A stretch of 14,649 bases of DNA from Clostridiales bacterium (lineage in GTDB: Bacteria; Bacillota; Clostridia; Peptostreptococcales; Anaerovoracaceae), in assembly GCA_012735285.1 (NCBI GenBank), contig JAAYHT010000214.1:1-14649 (forward strand), given 5' to 3'. A model generated the notes under the pieces. The model did no database searches and was not told the DNA's origin. It saw only the letters and a list, made by a program, of their open reading frames with translations. The position numbers and the translations under genes were made by a program. This document shows, piece by piece, positions 13,197 to 14,649 of the stretch; the stretch's first letter is position 1, and each line of letters begins with the position of its first letter.

Positions 13197-14487
13197 CCAT
13201 TTCGCACCCAAGTTTGTATGGGATAAACATATCATTGTTTGTATGGTAAGCATTTGCGTGGCAGCCGCCGCTACAGTAGAATTTAGCCCAGCACTTCTTA
13301 CATTCTTCCTTGTTGTATATATTAGCGCGGTTAAACTCATCATATAATCTATTTACAAAAACATCCTCTTCTACATTTCCTAATTTGAATTTTTCATTTC
13401 CTACAAACTGATGGCAAGGATAGATGTCGCCATTAGGTGTAACCGCAATATATTCCGTCCCCGCGCCACAGCCTGAGACCCTTTTAATTACACAAGGACC
13501 CTGGCTTAAATCCACCTTGAAATGAAAGAAGTCGAACTCTTTACCATTTTTGTAATAGTCAAGATAAAGATCAGCCAATCTCTCGTATTCTTTGAATATG
13601 GTATCTAGATCTTCATCCTTTAAGGCATAATCAAAAGAAGGATCGGTTACTACGGGCTCAACTGATACATTTCTGAAACCGCTATCTACCAGGTGTTTTA
13701 CATCTTCAGAAAAGTCTAGGTTGTTCCTCGTAAAAGTGCCTCTAACGTAGTAGGTTCCCTCTCTTTTGTTTACTAAATTTAAGTAGTTCTTATGGATTAA
13801 CTCATAAGTTCCCTTGCCGTTTACAGTCTTCCTCATACTATCGTTTACATGGGGTCTCCCGTCTATACTCAGAATCACATTCACCATATTTGAGTTGATG
13901 TAGTCTATCTTCTCATCATCTAGCAGAAGTCCGTTTGTGGTGATGGTAAACCTGATATTCTTACCGTGATCTTCTTGGACCTGCTTACCGTAAGCCACAA
14001 GCTCTTTAACCACATCAAAATTTAAAAGGGGTTCTCCTCCAAAGAAATCGATCTCTAAGTTTCTCCTTGATCCTGAGTGTTTAATAAGGAAGTCTATGGC
14101 TTTCTTACCGGTTTCAAAGGAAAGAAGGGAGCGTTGGCCCTCAAAGGCTCCGGTATCTCCAAAGCAATACTTGCATCTCATATTGCAATCATGGGCCACA
14201 TGAAGGCACATAGCTTTTATAACGGCATTCCTTTCTTCTAAAATCTGCATTGGAACTTGAGAGTCGTCTGTAAAAAGCATTTCCTGTTTGACTAGACTAT
14301 CTATTTCATTCAAGGCCTCAAGTATTTTTGCTTGATCATACTTATGAGAAAGCTTCGCCACTATTTTATTTCTATCTTCTTTATAGAAATCGAGTATGTC
14401 GTAGACTATTTCGCTTACGATATGGACAGCTCCGCTGTTTACATCTATAACTATATATTGATCTTTAAACTTAAACTTGTGAATCAT
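13144..14487 (-). CDS. Radical SAM/SPASM SCIFF-peptide maturase
   Basis: This 447-aa enzyme matches the maturase that forms thioether (Cys-to-Thr-type) cross-links in SCIFF peptides (six cysteines in about 45 residues), widespread in Clostridia. The N-terminus MIHKFKF, the RiPP-recognition region DVNSGAVHIVSEIVYDILDFY (15-35), the radical SAM cluster CNMRCKYC (Cys101, Cys105, Cys108), GGEP (150-153) and the SPASM-type cysteines Cys332, Cys340, Cys358, Cys396, Cys399, Cys405, Cys409 and Cys428 are all present; Cys94 and Cys437 are extra. Length is normal. Its ATG lacks a good ribosome binding site of its own, and the only strong one precedes a 7-codon mini-ORF just upstream. No precursor gene is visible in the 162 bases before it. 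Confidence 0.93.
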   Translation of the reverse strand: MIHKFKFKDQYIVIDVNSGAVHIVSEIVYDILDFYKEDRNKIVAKLSHKYDQAKILEALNEIDSLVKQEMLFTDDSQVPMQILEERNAVIKAMCLHVAHDCNMRCKYCFGDTGAFEGQRSLLSFETGKKAIDFLIKHSGSRRNLEIDFFGGEPLLNFDVVKELVAYGKQVQEDHGKNIRFTITTNGLLLDDEKIDYINSNMVNVILSIDGRPHVNDSMRKTVNGKGTYELIHKNYLNLVNKREGTYYVRGTFTRNNLDFSEDVKHLVDSGFRNVSVEPVVTDPSFDYALKDEDLDTIFKEYERLADLYLDYYKNGKEFDFFHFKVDLSQGPCVIKRVSGCGAGTEYIAVTPNGDIYPCHQFVGNEKFKLGNVEEDVFVNRLYDEFNRANIYNKEECKKCWAKFYCSGGCHANAYHTNNDMFIPYKLGCEMEKKRLECAIGIQAVLHS

Positions 14488-14489
14488 GG

Positions 14490-14513
14490 TTATCTGCGCT
14501 TAATATTTTCCAT
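14490..14513 (-). CDS. Seven-codon mini-ORF before the SCIFF maturase
   Basis: On the minus strand AAGGGGG (14528-14522) lies 8 bases before an ATG that encodes MENIKRR and stops with TAA, 2 bases before the maturase ATG. This is the only well-placed Shine-Dalgarno site in the region, so the maturase may be translated by re-initiation after the mini-ORF. Too short to have a recognisable product. Confidence 0.45.
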   Translation of the reverse strand: MENIKRR

Positions 14514-14551
14514 TCTATAATCCCCCTTAAAAGTTTAAATTAACGAAGATT

Positions 14552-14580
14552 AGATTACCCTTTTTTATGTATTTTGTCAA
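14552..14580 (-). promoter_or_regulatory. Candidate promoter of the SCIFF maturase gene
   Basis: On the minus strand TTGACA (14580-14575) is followed after 17 bases by TAATCT (14557-14552), a perfect -35 box with a weak -10 box. It suggests that the maturase has its own promoter separate from whatever lies beyond the right edge. Confidence 0.5.
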
Positions 14581-14649
14581 ATAGGGAACTTTTGAAAGAA
14601 ACTTTATAAATCAACTTGCAAAAGTCCTACTTACATCATATAATATAAC
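14581..14649. other. AT-rich right edge with no visible gene
   Basis: These last 69 bases contain no open frame with cysteines on either strand and no hairpin with a T run. A SCIFF precursor gene, if present, must begin beyond the window. Confidence 0.5.

Noticed and set aside
13150..13347. Plus-strand ORF of 65 codons
   Set aside because: It lies entirely antisense to the cysteine-rich end of the SCIFF maturase and has no ribosome binding site.

Overview
The window looks like chromosome of a low-GC anaerobic Clostridia-type Firmicute. Shine-Dalgarno sites are strong AGGAGG types, some starts are GTG or TTG, and intergenic DNA is AT-rich. It carries a ferredoxin-dependent 2-oxoacid oxidoreductase operon, paired small DUF5320 proteins, CvpA, and a radical SAM enzyme of the SCIFF-peptide maturase type, a hallmark of Clostridia. 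I do not assign a genus.

Layout. 1-400: the 3' end of a LysE-like exporter gene, a doubtful 41-codon ORF and a terminator. 401-1575: a small island remnant. A complete tRNA-Arg(CCT) gene (minus strand) lies at one end, and a 50-bp degenerate copy of its 3' half lies in the same orientation about 1.1 kb away. Between them is a Phd/YefM-type antitoxin gene with its RelE-type toxin gene broken by a frameshift in a T7 run. 1655-2960 (minus): a helical protein of unknown function and CvpA. 3075-4034: an uncharacterised two-domain clostridial protein. 4147-6566: a complete Zn/Mn-type ABC importer (lipoprotein, ATPase, permease) behind a 9-bp dyad whose half-sites match Fur-box halves. 6649-7218: two tandem DUF5320 proteins behind a perfect consensus promoter. 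7277-7648 (minus): a DUF454/YbaN membrane protein. 7727-8803: a secreted or membrane-anchored transglutaminase-like protein. 8889-10241: tadA closely followed by a membrane-anchored Ig-like protein with a very basic tail. 10409-13175: a four-gene 2-oxoacid:ferredoxin oxidoreductase operon in the order alpha, beta, ferredoxin, gamma. 13144-14487 (minus): the SCIFF maturase, converging on and overlapping the gamma-subunit gene by 32 bp.

How the genes work together. The oxidoreductase subunits would form one complex that oxidises a 2-oxoacid to an acyl-CoA and reduces ferredoxin through the small 8-cysteine subunit. The ABC genes form one importer. The most interesting non-coding signal is the leader of the oxidoreductase operon. 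It holds a nested helix closed by 10 bp (10241-10314), followed by a long imperfect hairpin (10344-10402) that buries the Shine-Dalgarno site and runs straight into six Ts and the start codon, so it looks like a candidate translational or attenuation switch. The SCIFF maturase has no Cys-rich precursor gene in the 162 bases visible upstream. Instead it is preceded by a 7-codon mini-ORF carrying the only good ribosome binding site.
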